A DNA stretch of 64,000 nucleotides from Microbacterium sp. Root166 (GCF_001427145.1 NZ_LMGL01000001.1:1503241-1567240); one strand, 5' to 3'. Positions 46,179 through 55,629 are shown, counted from the first letter of the stretch. Program-made: numbers and translations. The notes: generated from the letters alone by a model not told the origin.

Positions 46179-47028
46179 AGCGGGCCGCGGCGATCCTCGG
46201 GTCGGCGTCGTCCCACTTCTCGATGCTCTGGACGACCCAGAATGCGAAGAACAGCGAGAGGGCCGCGGCCTCGGCCAGGAGCACGACCGGCACGCCCGAG
46301 GCTCCGGCGCCCGGGAGCAGAACGATGTAGGCGACGAGAACGGCGACGAGCGCGAGCGCGATGACGGTGTACAGCACGCGGAAGACCAGCGGCGGCGGCG
46401 CCTGTCGTCGCGGAAACGCGTTGAAGATCGCCACCGCCGCGAACAGGGCGAAGAAGGCGATCGTCGCGACGAAGTGACCCTGCGCGAAGAAGGCGTCGCG
46501 ACCGAAGACCCAGAAGGCGCCGACCGTGGCCAGCAACGCTGTCGTGAGGACGAGCGAGAACCCGACGGCGGCGAGCGAGAGCTGGCGCAGCGCGACCAGG
46601 AGCAGCGCGACCAGCACGGTGAGTCCGCCCATGATGAGGTAGGTGAGGACGCCGTTCGCGGCATCCGCTTCATAGGCAGGTGGGAAGCAGCGCGTCGAGC
46701 ATGGCACGGACAGGCCTGGAACGCTGCCGGGTGCGAGTGTGGTGGGCACGAGGGCGATGAGCGGAGCGAACAGGGCCGCCGCATCGAGGAGAGCTCGCTC
46801 GACGCCCCGGCCCGACAGTGCCACGAGGGCGAGGGCCGCGGCGATCAACGCCCCGACGAAGGCGTTGCGCGCGGGGGAGTAGAAATAGTCGCTGACCGAA
46901 GTCAGAACGCCGACTTCGGCTGTGGCCACGCCGACCGCGACGAAGATGGCGAGGGCTGTGCCGGCGATCCCGATCCGCAGATAGCGGTAGGTGCGCTGCA
47001 CCGACGTGGACGAGGCGACGGACGACAT
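46177..47028 (-). CDS. Multi-pass membrane protein of unknown function
   Basis: Reading leftward from ATG 47028 the product is 283 residues; the frame is open to 47052, but a -10-like TAGTGT exactly 7 nt upstream of 47028 favours that start. There are about seven or eight hydrophobic segments over the whole length. The external loop after the third contains two Cys (CSTRCFPP). The C-terminus is short and charged. I recognise no transporter or enzyme motif. It lies between the EEP gene (convergent) and rplM (divergent). Confidence 0.75.
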   Translation of the reverse strand: MSSVASSTSVQRTYRYLRIGIAGTALAIFVAVGVATAEVGVLTSVSDYFYSPARNAFVGALIAAALALVALSGRGVERALLDAAALFAPLIALVPTTLAPGSVPGLSVPCSTRCFPPAYEADAANGVLTYLIMGGLTVLVALLLVALRQLSLAAVGFSLVLTTALLATVGAFWVFGRDAFFAQGHFVATIAFFALFAAVAIFNAFPRRQAPPPLVFRVLYTVIALALVAVLVAYIVLLPGAGASGVPVVLLAEAAALSLFFAFWVVQSIEKWDDADPRIAAAR

Positions 47029-47035
47029 GCCGCCG

Positions 47036-47041
47036 ACACTA
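47036..47041 (-). promoter_or_regulatory. -10 element for the leaderless membrane-protein gene
   Basis: On the minus strand TAGTGT is followed by 7 nt and then the ATG at 47028. No ribosome binding site is evident. Confidence 0.5.
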
Positions 47042-47077
47042 GCGACACGCACGGACGGGGTGCCTCGCGACGCGCGT

Positions 47078-47106
47078 TTGGCTGTGGTAATGGAATGGCG
47101 TAGACT
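47078..47106 (+). promoter_or_regulatory. rplM-rpsI promoter
   Basis: TTGGCT (47078-47083) and TAGACT (47101-47106) are 17 nt apart. The following CGACCTTTGGTGTG matches the infA start region. The leader before rplM is about 134 nt. Confidence 0.7.
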
Positions 47107-47246
47107 CGACCTTTGGTGTGCGGCTCAGCTGACCCGGCACCACGAACGTGAGCCCTCCACTGGCGTGTTCCACCCCCTCGGGGAGCGAACCACCCCGGAG
47201 CGGGATTCACGAACTTCTCCGTTCGAATCAAGAAAGCAGCACTACT

Positions 47247-47693
47247 GTGACGCGCACTTACACCCCCAAGACTGGCGAGATCCAGCGCGACTGGCTCGTC
47301 ATCGACGCGACCGACGTCGTCCTCGGCCGCCTCGCCTCGCACGCGGCGATCCTCCTCCGCGGCAAGCACAAGGCCACCTTCGCCAACCACGTCGACACCG
47401 GTGACTTCGTCATCATCATCAACGCCGACAAGGTCGCCCTCACGGGTCAGAAGCTCCAGAAGAAGAAGGCCTACCGTCACTCGGGCTACCCGGGCGGTCT
47501 GTCCTCGGTCACCTACGAGGAGCTGCTCACCAAGAACCCCGAGCGCGCCGTCGAGAAGGCCGTCCGCGGCATGCTCCCGAAGAACAGCCTCGGTGCCGCG
47601 CAGCTGCGCAAGCTGAAGGTCTACCGCGGCGCAGAGCACCCCCACGGTGCTCAGCTGCCCAAGACGTACACCCTCGACCAGGTCGCCCAGTAA
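47247..47693 (+). CDS. rplM: 50S ribosomal protein L13
   Basis: GTG 47247 gives [20 protein letters not shown], the normal L13 start in actinobacteria, and 148 residues. It contains [18 protein letters not shown] and [10 protein letters not shown]13 is an early 50S assembly protein. Its ribosome binding site (AAGAAAG) is weak. It is paired with rpsI after 26 nt, as is universal. Confidence 0.97.
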   Translation: MTRTYTPKTGEIQRDWLVIDATDVVLGRLASHAAILLRGKHKATFANHVDTGDFVIIINADKVALTGQKLQKKKAYRHSGYPGGLSSVTYEELLTKNPERAVEKAVRGMLPKNSLGAAQLRKLKVYRGAEHPHGAQLPKTYTLDQVAQ

Positions 47694-47719
47694 GCACCGC
47701 AGAGAATAAGGACACACTC

Positions 47720-48196
47720 GTGGCGAACATCGAAGACTCCACCAACTACTCCACCGAGACCCCCGTCGACCAGCTCGACGCAGCCCCCGCCGAGCGCCCC
47801 GTGCTCTCGGTCCCGGGTGCAGCCGTGGGCCGTCGCAAGCAGGCCATCGCCCGCGTGCGCCTCATCCCCGGCTCGGGCGTCATCACGGTCAACGGCCGTG
47901 AGTTCGAGGACTACTTCCCGAACAAGCTGCACCAGCAGCTGATCACGGACCCCTTCACGGTTCTCAACCTGACCGACGCCTACGACGTCATCGTGCGCAT
48001 CTCCGGCGGCGGCCCGTCGGGTCAGGCCGGCGCGCTGCGCCTCGGCATCGCCCGTGCGCTCAACCAGATCGACGAAGAGAACAACCGCCCGACCCTCAAG
48101 AAGGCCGGCTTCCTGTCGCGTGACGCCCGCGTCATCGAGCGCAAGAAGGCTGGTCTCAAGAAGGCCCGCAAGGCGCCGCAGTACTCGAAGCGCTGA
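47720..48196 (+). CDS. rpsI: 30S ribosomal protein S9
   Basis: GTG 47720 gives a 158-residue protein. The first 35 or so residues are an acidic extension; the core starts near [15 protein letters not shown] and ends with the conserved [12 protein letters not shown], whose basic tail contacts P-site tRNA. It is cotranscribed with rplM and followed after 16 nt by glmM. Confidence 0.97.
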   Translation: MANIEDSTNYSTETPVDQLDAAPAERPVLSVPGAAVGRRKQAIARVRLIPGSGVITVNGREFEDYFPNKLHQQLITDPFTVLNLTDAYDVIVRISGGGPSGQAGALRLGIARALNQIDEENNRPTLKKAGFLSRDARVIERKKAGLKKARKAPQYSKR

Positions 48197-48212
48197 TCGG
48201 CGCTCCTTCCGT

Positions 48213-49571
48213 ATGCCGCTCTTTGGCACGGACGGGGTGAGGGGGCTGGCCAACGGCCCCCTCACCGCCGATCTCGCACTGTCCCTGGCCCAGGCGACCG
48301 CCGTCGTCCTGGGCCAGGGCCGTACCGCCGACGCGCGCCGCGCCGCCGGCAAGCGCATCACGGCCGTCGTGGCCCGTGACCCCCGCGTCTCCGGCGAGTT
48401 CCTGTCGGCCGCCGTCGAGGCGGGCCTCGCGTCCTCGGGCGTCGACGTCCTCGACGCCGGCGTGCTGCCGACCCCGGCCGCCGCGTTCCTCATCGGCGAC
48501 ATGGACGCCGACTTCGGCGTCATGGTGTCGGCGTCGCACAACCCGGCGCCCGACAACGGCATCAAGATCTTCGCGCGCGGCGGAGTGAAGCTTCCCGACC
48601 TCGTCGAGCAGCGCATCGAGCACGCCATGGCGGGCCCCAAGCTGCAGCCGACCGGTGCCGCCGTGGGCCGCATCCGCCGGTTCGCCGACGCAGAGGACCG
48701 CTACGTGGTCCACCTCCTCGGCTCGCTGCCGAATCGCCTGGACGGCATCCACGTCGTCCTCGACTGCGCGCACGGGGCGGCATCCGGTGTCTCGCCCGAG
48801 ACGTTCCGCGACGCCGGTGCGCGCGTGACCGTGATCGGCGCCGACCCCGACGGGCTCAACATCAACGACGGCGTCGGTTCGACCCACCTCGACTCGCTCG
48901 CCGAGCACGTCGTGCGCGTCGGAGCGGACGTCGGCATCGCGCACGACGGCGACGCGGACCGCTGCCTGGCGGTGGACGCGGCCGGACGCATCGTCGACGG
49001 CGACCAGATCATGGCGATCATCGCGGTCGCGATGAAGGCGCGCGGTCATCTCAAGGACGACACCCTCGTCGCCACAGTGATGAGCAACCTCGGCCTGCAC
49101 CGGGCGATGGCCGCCCAGGGCATCCGCGTCGAGCAGACCGCCGTGGGCGACCGCTACGTGCTCGAGCGCATGAACGAGGGCGGGTTCTCGCTCGGCGGCG
49201 AGCAGTCCGGCCACGTCATCATGAGCGATTTCGCCACGACGGGCGACGGCCTGCTGACCGGCCTGCATCTCGTGGCCGAGATGGCGGCGCAGAAGAAGAC
49301 GCTCGCCGAGCTGGCCTCGATCATGACGGTGTACCCGCAGGTGCTGATCAACGTGAAGGACGTCGACCGCACGCGTGCGAACGACGACGAGGGCGTGTCG
49401 GATGCCGTCGCCGCCGCAGCCGCCGAGCTCGGCGACTCCGGCCGGGTGCTGCTGCGCCCGTCAGGAACCGAGCAGCTGGTGCGCGTCATGGTCGAAGCGA
49501 CCTCTTCGGAGGACGCCCAGCGTCACGCCGAAGCGCTCGCCGCGGTCGTGCGTGAGCGCCTCGCGCTCTAG
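48213..49571 (+). CDS. glmM: Phosphoglucosamine mutase
   Basis: ATG 48213 gives [18 protein letters not shown], the family N-terminus (452 residues). The active-site phosphoserine is Ser108 in [13 protein letters not shown]; the metal loop DGDADR and the phosphate-binding [12 protein letters not shown] are present. It converts glucosamine-6-phosphate to glucosamine-1-phosphate for peptidoglycan precursors. The rplM-rpsI-glmM order is common in actinobacteria. GlmS, the preceding enzyme of the pathway, is also encoded in this window (58378). A 15-bp terminator follows. Confidence 0.97.
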   Translation: MPLFGTDGVRGLANGPLTADLALSLAQATAVVLGQGRTADARRAAGKRITAVVARDPRVSGEFLSAAVEAGLASSGVDVLDAGVLPTPAAAFLIGDMDADFGVMVSASHNPAPDNGIKIFARGGVKLPDLVEQRIEHAMAGPKLQPTGAAVGRIRRFADAEDRYVVHLLGSLPNRLDGIHVVLDCAHGAASGVSPETFRDAGARVTVIGADPDGLNINDGVGSTHLDSLAEHVVRVGADVGIAHDGDADRCLAVDAAGRIVDGDQIMAIIAVAMKARGHLKDDTLVATVMSNLGLHRAMAAQGIRVEQTAVGDRYVLERMNEGGFSLGGEQSGHVIMSDFATTGDGLLTGLHLVAEMAAQKKTLAELASIMTVYPQVLINVKDVDRTRANDDEGVSDAVAAAAAELGDSGRVLLRPSGTEQLVRVMVEATSSEDAQRHAEALAAVVRERLAL

Positions 49572-49584
49572 GACTCTCGATACA

Positions 49585-49619
49585 CGGATGACCGCCGGCT
49601 GATCGCCGGCGGTCATCCG
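49585..49619 (+). terminator. Terminator after glmM
   Basis: CGGATGACCGCCGGC and GCCGGCGGTCATCCG form a perfect 15-bp stem with a 5-nt loop, 13 nt after the glmM stop. Confidence 0.8.
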
Positions 49620-49658
49620 CGTCTTCGGCGTCGTGCGCAACGCGCGCCGACTCGCGCG

Positions 49659-49706
49659 TTAACACTCGGTCACCGCTCGTTACCGATCACAGTGGCCGAT
49701 ATCGGC
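49659..49706 (+). promoter_or_regulatory. Promoter/operator region of the cystine-symporter operon
   Basis: TTAACA (49659-49664) and TACCGA (49681-49686), 16 nt apart, are a possible promoter. A perfect 12-bp palindrome GCCGATATCGGC lies just downstream at 49695-49706, where a bound repressor would block transcription. The regulator is unknown. Confidence 0.45.
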
Positions 49707-49752
49707 GTTGCTAACTTCGCGAAATGCTCCATCTCCCGAAGAGGCGCCGGCG

Positions 49753-51312
49753 ATGACCGGCGGCTTCGATGTGCTCTCGCTCGTCTCGCTCGTCGTGACG
49801 CTGGCGGCGTTCGCGCTGCTCGTGCTGCTGCGCCGACGCCGCGCCGGCTTCACCACGCTCGTGCTGCTGGGGCTTGCCGTCGGCATCGTGATCGGCATCC
49901 TGTTCCGCGGTCACCTGACCTACGTCGGGTTCCTCGGCGACCTGTACGTCCAGGTCATCACGGCGATCGTCGCGCCGCTGATCTTCATCTCGATCCTCTC
50001 GAGCGTCACCTCGCTCGGGTCGACGGCGAAGCTGCGCACGATCGGGCTGTCGAGCACCTTCTGGCTGCTGCTGACCAATGCGATCGCCATCGTCCTGACG
50101 CTCGCCATCGTGCTGAGCATCGGACTCGGGACGGGCGTCGAGCTCGACCTCACCGGTGAAGGCGCCGACAGTCTCGAGGGTCTGGTCCGGCCGCTCGACC
50201 AGGTGCTGCTCGGCCTCGTCCCCGCCAATCTCGCGGGCGATTTCGTCAGCAACAACATCGTGCCGATCATCCTGTTCGCGATCCTGTTCGCCATCGCTTA
50301 CCTCGTGGCGAACCGGGCCCCGGACGCGCAGCTCGGCGCCTTCAAGAACGTCGTCGACGGCGCGAAGCGCGTGGTCATGACGGCGGTCGGCTTCGTCATC
50401 GAACTGACGCCCTACGCCGTGCTCGCGCTCGTCGCGGTCACGACGGCCACCGCGGTCACGCGGATCGAGATGGTGCTGTCACTGCTCGGCATCCTCGTCC
50501 TGGCGGTGGGCATCGCGTTCCTGGATGCGTATCTCGTCAACGGCGTGCTGCTGCGGGTCTTCGCCGACGTCAACCCGATCCGCTGGTTCCGGCACATGAC
50601 GGCGGCGCAGTACACCGCGTTCACGACCCAGTCGAGCGTCGGCACGCTGCCCATCACGATCCCATCGCTGACGCGCAAGGTGGGCGTGCCGGAAGACATC
50701 GCGACGTTCGCGGCACCGGTGGGAACGACCATCGGCATGCCCGGATGCGCCGGAATCTGGCCCATCATCGTCGCGGTCTTCTCGATCAACGTGCTCGGCC
50801 TGGACTACTCGGTGTGGGACTACCTCGCCCTCGCCGGCCTGTGCATGCTCGTGTCCCTCGGCACCGCCGGAGTCCCCGGCACGGCGATCATCACCGCTAC
50901 CGCCGTGCTCACCGCTGTCGGACTTCCGGTCGAGATCCTCGTCGTCCTCATTCCGATCAGCGCCGTCGCCGGCACCGCCAGCACCATGGCGAACGTCACC
51001 GCCGCCGCGACGGCGGCGACCATCGTCGCCCGACGCCTCGGCGTGCTGGACGACGCGATGTTCCGCTCCTCTCGGGACGGCGATCCTGCGCCGACTCGAC
51101 GTGCGCGCCGCCGGAGTGAGCCGGCGGCCGCGACCCCGGCGCCTGGTGCAGAAGCGACGCAGAGCGCCCCCTCGCAAGACAGAGCGCAGACGGATGCCGC
51201 GACCGCGGTGCTGAACCGCTCGGCCGGCGAGTACACCATGCCCGACGGCGTGCCCTTCGGGCAGTGCGAACTGCCCGGCTCCCGCCTTCCCGAAACCGTG
51301 AGGACATCATGA
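49753..51312 (+). CDS. Cation symporter of the DAACS family, TcyP-like (cystine)
   Basis: I chose ATG 49753 behind GAAGAGGCG; an upstream TTG at 49708 is possible but lacks a good site. The 519-residue protein has the DAACS fold with eight helices and two re-entrant loops: TTQSSVGTLPITIP in the first loop region, and TTIGMPGCAGIWP where glutamate and dicarboxylate carriers have NMDGT. E. coli TcyP has a similar GQNGCAGLYP here, so cystine is the best substrate guess. The last 85 or so residues are a Pro/Ala-rich extension not usual in the family. Its stop overlaps the start of the secreted CxxC protein. Confidence 0.82.
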   Translation: MTGGFDVLSLVSLVVTLAAFALLVLLRRRRAGFTTLVLLGLAVGIVIGILFRGHLTYVGFLGDLYVQVITAIVAPLIFISILSSVTSLGSTAKLRTIGLSSTFWLLLTNAIAIVLTLAIVLSIGLGTGVELDLTGEGADSLEGLVRPLDQVLLGLVPANLAGDFVSNNIVPIILFAILFAIAYLVANRAPDAQLGAFKNVVDGAKRVVMTAVGFVIELTPYAVLALVAVTTATAVTRIEMVLSLLGILVLAVGIAFLDAYLVNGVLLRVFADVNPIRWFRHMTAAQYTAFTTQSSVGTLPITIPSLTRKVGVPEDIATFAAPVGTTIGMPGCAGIWPIIVAVFSINVLGLDYSVWDYLALAGLCMLVSLGTAGVPGTAIITATAVLTAVGLPVEILVVLIPISAVAGTASTMANVTAAATAATIVARRLGVLDDAMFRSSRDGDPAPTRRARRRSEPAAATPAPGAEATQSAPSQDRAQTDAATAVLNRSAGEYTMPDGVPFGQCELPGSRLPETVRTS

Positions 51313-52175
51313 CCGCCCAACTCGACTCCCGCCCCCGACGGCGCCGCACTCTCGCCGCCGTCGCGGCGGCCGTGGTCGTGGCGGCGCTCTCGCCGCTCGG
51401 CGGAGTGCTCGCCACTCCCGCGTACGCGGCCGGCGACGTATGCGACATCTGCTCCCTGAACTTCGACGTCACGGCGTGCGAGAAGATCGGCGGCTGGCCG
51501 TACGACTCGACGCTCGAGTCGCCGCCGCCGGCGGTCTCGGGCGGAGGCGGGGCGACCGCCCCGCAGCCTGCCGCCCCGCCGCCCGCGCCCGCCCCGCAAG
51601 CCCCTGCGCCGGTCGCACCGCAGCAGCCCGCAACCGGTGGCACCTCCTCCAGCGGCTCCACGTCCTCCGGCACGGCGACCACGACCGGATCCCACGCCCC
51701 GGCCGTCGTCGCGGCGGTGCCACAGGCGCCGACCCTCGGACATCGGGTCGACGGCCGCACGCTGACGCTGACCTGGTCGGCCCCGGCCGACGGCGGTGCG
51801 GCGCTGACCGGCTACAAGCTCGTCCTCAACGACGGGACGCCGATCCCGATCGCCGCGGACGCAACAGGGTACGAGATCGAGCTCCGCGCCGGCGAGTACG
51901 ACGTCGCCCTCATCGCCGTCAACGGCGTGGGCGATTCGCCGCCGTCGGCCACGGTGACCGGCATCGAGATCTCCGCCACGCCGACGCCATCGGCGGAGAG
52001 TTCCGCCGACCAAGCCGACGCGGACGATGCCGTCGCGGCTTCCGCCGACTCGAGCGGCGCCTCGCCACTCATCGGAGGCGCCGTGATCGGCGGTCTCGTC
52101 CTCGCCGCCGGCGGCCTTCTCACCTGGTGGTGGCTCCGTCGACGCACGGCCGTCCCGCGCACGCCGCCGGCTTGA
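51309..52175 (+). CDS. Secreted, membrane-anchored CxxC/FN3 protein
   Basis: ATG 51309 overlaps the symporter stop (ATGA). The 288-residue protein has a signal peptide ending near AYA (38-40), then a short domain with CDIC (45-48), Cys57 and GGWPYD. A Pro/Gly/Ser-rich linker leads to one fibronectin type III domain (about 140-235) and a C-terminal membrane helix (about 258-280) with a basic tail. The FN3 segment (WSAPADGGAALTGYK) is close to the one in the next gene. The small Cys-rich head could bind or reduce a thiol compound, or be a lid for the symporter; no known family is recognised. Confidence 0.72.
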   Translation: MTAQLDSRPRRRRTLAAVAAAVVVAALSPLGGVLATPAYAAGDVCDICSLNFDVTACEKIGGWPYDSTLESPPPAVSGGGGATAPQPAAPPPAPAPQAPAPVAPQQPATGGTSSSGSTSSGTATTTGSHAPAVVAAVPQAPTLGHRVDGRTLTLTWSAPADGGAALTGYKLVLNDGTPIPIAADATGYEIELRAGEYDVALIAVNGVGDSPPSATVTGIEISATPTPSAESSADQADADDAVAASADSSGASPLIGGAVIGGLVLAAGGLLTWWWLRRRTAVPRTPPA

Positions 52176-52236
52176 TCCGATCCACCCTCGTTCCTGCTTC
52201 CCGTCACCCTCCCACCCGCACAGAGAGCCTCCTCCC

Positions 52237-54306
52237 ATGAGCACCCGCACCCGAAAGAGACTCGCGGCGACCGTCGTCGCGGCATCCCTCGCCCTCACCG
52301 GCGCCGTCGTCGCGGCGCCTGCCGCCACGGCCGCGCCGACCGGCTCCGACCTCGACTACTTCTCCTCTGCCTTCCCGGGCCTCCGGGCGGACTCGGTGTT
52401 CGAGGCCGTCACGTTCGAACGCTTCGAGTACCTCCTCGGCAGCGAGGGTACCTACGCGTTCCTCATCGGAGGGCCGGCCGATCCGACCACGAAGGCCGCG
52501 ATCTCGCACATCGACGCCGTCGCCGCGCAGTACGGAGTCGACGCGGTCTACACCTTCGACCCGCGCCTGGACGGCGCGGCGATCGACATCCGCACCACCG
52601 CCCTGCCCGACATCTCGGCGCTGTGGACGGACGCAGTCGACAACTACCTGAACAAGGACACCGCTCCCGCGTTCGGCGGCGCGGTGGGGGACGACCCCTA
52701 CCTGTTCATCTACGACAAGGCGCACACGGCGGGCGAGGTCGAAGACCGGATCGTCGCGTCGCTCGCCGGCGCCGTGAATGCGGCATCCGTCGCCACGCCC
52801 GAGGCGGCAGCCGCCTATCGTGCGCAGGTCGCCGCCGTGTTCGACTCCATTGCGGTCGGCGGCGTCGCTGCGATCGATACGCAGAGCCAGTTCACGTTCT
52901 ACAAGAACGAGATCAACCGCCGGCATCAAGCGCAGTACGTCGACGCCGCCAAGTACGGCGCCGAGATCCTGGCCGATGCCGACGGCGCGGACTGGGCGAT
53001 CAAGCAGATCACCTACCCCGAGCTCCTGCAGGTGCTCGAGTCCGACGGCGATCACGTCATCCTCTTCGGCGGAACGTGGTGCCACAACACCCGGGCCGTC
53101 ATCAAGGACGTCAACCGTGCGGCCGCCGCAGCGGGGGTCGACACGGTGTACCAGTTCGACCTCCGGCTGGACGGCACGAGCAGCAACGACCTGCATATCC
53201 GCGACTCCGGCTCCGAGATCTCCTACCTGTACGGCGACGTGGTCGCCGAGTTCTTCCCGAACCTGCGCACGCAGTACCAGGTGGCGCTCGGCGGCGGCCA
53301 GAAGGTCGACTACCACCCGGGCGGCGACACCTCGGTCGCCGTGGCCTCGGCCAAGAAGCTGCAGGTGCCGTACCTGATCGAGTACGACAAGGCGAATGCC
53401 GGCGCGCCCATCGTCCAGGACTGGATCCGCGAGAACGTCGGCGGCACGTTCACGGAGTACATGACCGAATGGTGGTGGGTGGCGGGTCTCCCCGGCAGCC
53501 GGCCGGGCAACGTGACCGAGGCGGACTGGCCGGCACGGCAGGCGCAGAACTGGGCCTTCGCGAATGAGGCGATCGCGAAGATCGACAAGTTCTTCGGCCT
53601 CGCCTCCGCGCCGGCGGCACCGGCTGCCGCGGCCGTCTCGGTGACCGGCGCAGACGCGACGGTGTCGTGGGCGGCGCCCGCCGACGGCGGTTCGGCGCTC
53701 ACCGGGTACCGTGTGGCGCTCGACGGCGGCACCCCGATCGACCTCGGCGCGGCGACCACCGCCCACACCTTCACCGGCCTGACGGCGGGCGAGCACTCCG
53801 TGACCGTGCAGGCGCGCAGCCACGTCGGCGTCTCACCGGCGTCGTCGGCCAAGACCTTCACGATCGCCGCAGCGGTCGAGCCGGAGCCTGAGCCCGAGAC
53901 GCCGACGCCCGCCGTCACGGTGACCGGTGACCTCCGCCCGGGTGGGTCGGTCGTGGTGTCGGGCTCGGGTCTGCCGGCGTCCACGCCCGACGTCACGGTC
54001 GAGATCCGTTCGACGCCGCAGACGCTGGGCGTCGTGTCCACCGCGGGCGACGGGACGTTCCGTCTCGCCGCGACGATCCCCGCGTCGATCGCTCCCGGCG
54101 CTCATGCGGTGGTCGTCCTCATCGACGGCCAGGTCGTCGCAAGTCAGGCCGTGACGGTCGCCGCCGGCGCGGCGGGTGCGGGGGCCGCGGTGCTCTCCGC
54201 GACCGGTGGCCCCGGCATCCCGTTCGCCATCATCGGCGGAGCGCTCACGCTGATCCTCGGGGGAGCAGTGCTGCAGGCGCTTCGGCGCAGGCGGGCCACC
54301 GTCTGA
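52237..54306 (+). CDS. Surface protein with two thioredoxin-like repeats and FN3 domain
   Basis: The 689-residue protein has a signal peptide (cut near residue 33). Two homologous units follow: about 60-150 with FLIGGPADPTTKA and VYTFDPRLDG, and about 265-350 with FGGTWCHNTRA (Trp281-Cys282) and VYQFDLRLDG. Both look like thioredoxin folds, but only the second keeps one Cys. A fibronectin type III domain (about 465-545), a second beta domain, and a C-terminal LSATGG plus helix plus RRRR complete it. LSATG resembles the LAXTG signals used by actinobacterial class E sortases, so cell-wall anchoring is possible. It lies 61 nt after the CxxC protein. No ribosome binding site is clear. Confidence 0.78.
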   Translation: MSTRTRKRLAATVVAASLALTGAVVAAPAATAAPTGSDLDYFSSAFPGLRADSVFEAVTFERFEYLLGSEGTYAFLIGGPADPTTKAAISHIDAVAAQYGVDAVYTFDPRLDGAAIDIRTTALPDISALWTDAVDNYLNKDTAPAFGGAVGDDPYLFIYDKAHTAGEVEDRIVASLAGAVNAASVATPEAAAAYRAQVAAVFDSIAVGGVAAIDTQSQFTFYKNEINRRHQAQYVDAAKYGAEILADADGADWAIKQITYPELLQVLESDGDHVILFGGTWCHNTRAVIKDVNRAAAAAGVDTVYQFDLRLDGTSSNDLHIRDSGSEISYLYGDVVAEFFPNLRTQYQVALGGGQKVDYHPGGDTSVAVASAKKLQVPYLIEYDKANAGAPIVQDWIRENVGGTFTEYMTEWWWVAGLPGSRPGNVTEADWPARQAQNWAFANEAIAKIDKFFGLASAPAAPAAAAVSVTGADATVSWAAPADGGSALTGYRVALDGGTPIDLGAATTAHTFTGLTAGEHSVTVQARSHVGVSPASSAKTFTIAAAVEPEPEPETPTPAVTVTGDLRPGGSVVVSGSGLPASTPDVTVEIRSTPQTLGVVSTAGDGTFRLAATIPASIAPGAHAVVVLIDGQVVASQAVTVAAGAAGAGAAVLSATGGPGIPFAIIGGALTLILGGAVLQALRRRRATV

Positions 54307-54322
54307 TTCGAACGTTCGCGGC

Positions 54323-54344
54323 GCCCCGGGCTTCGGCTCGGGGC
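54323..54344. terminator. TTCG-loop hairpin between convergent genes
   Basis: GCCCCGGGC and GCTCGGGGC, with one G-U pair, close a TTCG tetraloop 16 nt after the surface-protein stop. It may serve both converging transcripts. Confidence 0.6.
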
Positions 54345-54448
54345 GTCGCGTCGTCCGCGGTCGTCGAACCGTTGCGTCCGGCTGCGCTGCGGGGGTCCGA
54401 GCGACCGTTCGCGACGGTTCGCCAGCCCGGACCCGGCCACAGCGTGGT

Positions 54449-55393
54449 TCAGACGGGCGTCGCGTCCCAGGACAGTGACTCGATGTACCGCAGCAGCACG
54501 CCCTCGCGCAGGGCCCAGGGCGACACCTCGAGCTCGTCCACGTCGAGCGCCCGCATCGCCTCGTGCAGCACGACGGCGCCGGCGACGATCTGGAACGTGC
54601 GGTCCGCCGTGATTCCCGGCAGTTCCTGACGAGCGGATGCCGGGATCCGCGCCAGCCGCGGGATCCACGAGCCGAGCGCGGCGCGGGGGAGCACCATCCG
54701 CTCGATGCCCGACCACCCGGGGACCGGGTAGCCGACGAGTTTGGCCAGCGAGCGGATCGCCTTGGACGAGCCGACGACGTGGTCCGGGCGCGCGAGGGTG
54801 CCGAACTCCGCCGCCACGGGCGCCAGCGTCTTCCGGGCGTGGTCGCGCAGACGCTCGACGGCGTCCTCGCCAGGCGGGTCGTCGGGAAGGAACTGGATCG
54901 TCATGCGGCCCGCGCCGAGGGGGACGGATGCCGCGGCATCCGGCAGTTCGTCTCCTCCCGCCGCGATCTCGAGCGAGCCGCCGCCGATGTCGAAGAGCAG
55001 GATCTGGCCTGCGGCCCAGCCGAACCAGCGGCGGACCGCGAGGAAGGTGAACCGGGCCTCGGTCTCGCCGCCGAGCACCTGCAGGGGCTGGCCGAGCGCC
55101 TCTTCGATGAGCGCGATGACCTCGGGGCCGTTGGTCGCCTCGCGGACCGCGGAGGTCGCCGTGGCGAGAAGCTCGTCGACGCGCTCGTCCGCGGCGACAC
55201 GCCGGGCCTCGGTCACGGCATCGACCAGGGCGGTGACGCCGGCCGGCGAGATCTCTCCGTCCGGGCCGAGGTAGCGCATCAGCCGCAGCACCGTGCGCTG
55301 GCTGGTCGTTGCCAGCGGTCGCCCGCCGGGGCGTACGTCGGCGACGAGCAGGTGGACGGTGTTGGAACCGATGTCGAGGACTCCGAGGCGCAC
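54449..55393 (-). CDS. Ppx/GppA family phosphatase
   Basis: I chose GTG 55393 on the minus strand because it gives MRLGVLDIGSNTVHLLVADV, the family N-terminus, and lies 6 nt after a -10-like TACTGT. The product is 314 residues. The phosphate loops DIGSNT and FDIGGGSLEI and the catalytic Glu region (ATSAVREATNG) are present. Enzymes of this type release phosphate from polyphosphate or hydrolyse pppGpp; short actinobacterial forms of this size are usually exopolyphosphatases. It carries a copy of the 16-bp palindrome at 54926-54941. The gene is divergent from the M28 peptidase. Confidence 0.92.
   Translation of the reverse strand: MRLGVLDIGSNTVHLLVADVRPGGRPLATTSQRTVLRLMRYLGPDGEISPAGVTALVDAVTEARRVAADERVDELLATATSAVREATNGPEVIALIEEALGQPLQVLGGETEARFTFLAVRRWFGWAAGQILLFDIGGGSLEIAAGGDELPDAAASVPLGAGRMTIQFLPDDPPGEDAVERLRDHARKTLAPVAAEFGTLARPDHVVGSSKAIRSLAKLVGYPVPGWSGIERMVLPRAALGSWIPRLARIPASARQELPGITADRTFQIVAGAVVLHEAMRALDVDELEVSPWALREGVLLRYIESLSWDATPV
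54926..54941. repeat. 16-bp palindrome, copy 4, inside the ppx gene
   Basis: GGATGCCGCGGCATCC is present exactly; on the gene strand it encodes part of PDAAASVP. Confidence 0.9.
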
Positions 55394-55399
55394 GGGTCG

Positions 55400-55405
55400 A
55401 CAGTA
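55400..55405 (-). promoter_or_regulatory. -10 element for leaderless ppx
   Basis: On the minus strand TACTGT is followed by 6 nt and the GTG at 55393, with no ribosome binding site. Confidence 0.5.
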
Positions 55406-55629
55406 TCGCTCCCCGTGGGCGGCCACCGCGCGCGTGACGCTCGCTGCGACGCCCGAGTCCCACATGAGCGCCGGATGAGAAGTCGCATCGCGCTCTACCG
55501 CGGCGGCGACGCCCCATCTAGCCTCGGCCTCGGGTGCCGACCCGGCGCCCGTCCCCCGCGCGCGGACGTCGAGAGGGTCGCCCGTGCGCACGGCGCTCGA
55601 CGATGAGCGCCGAGCGTGAAGGAGAGAAC

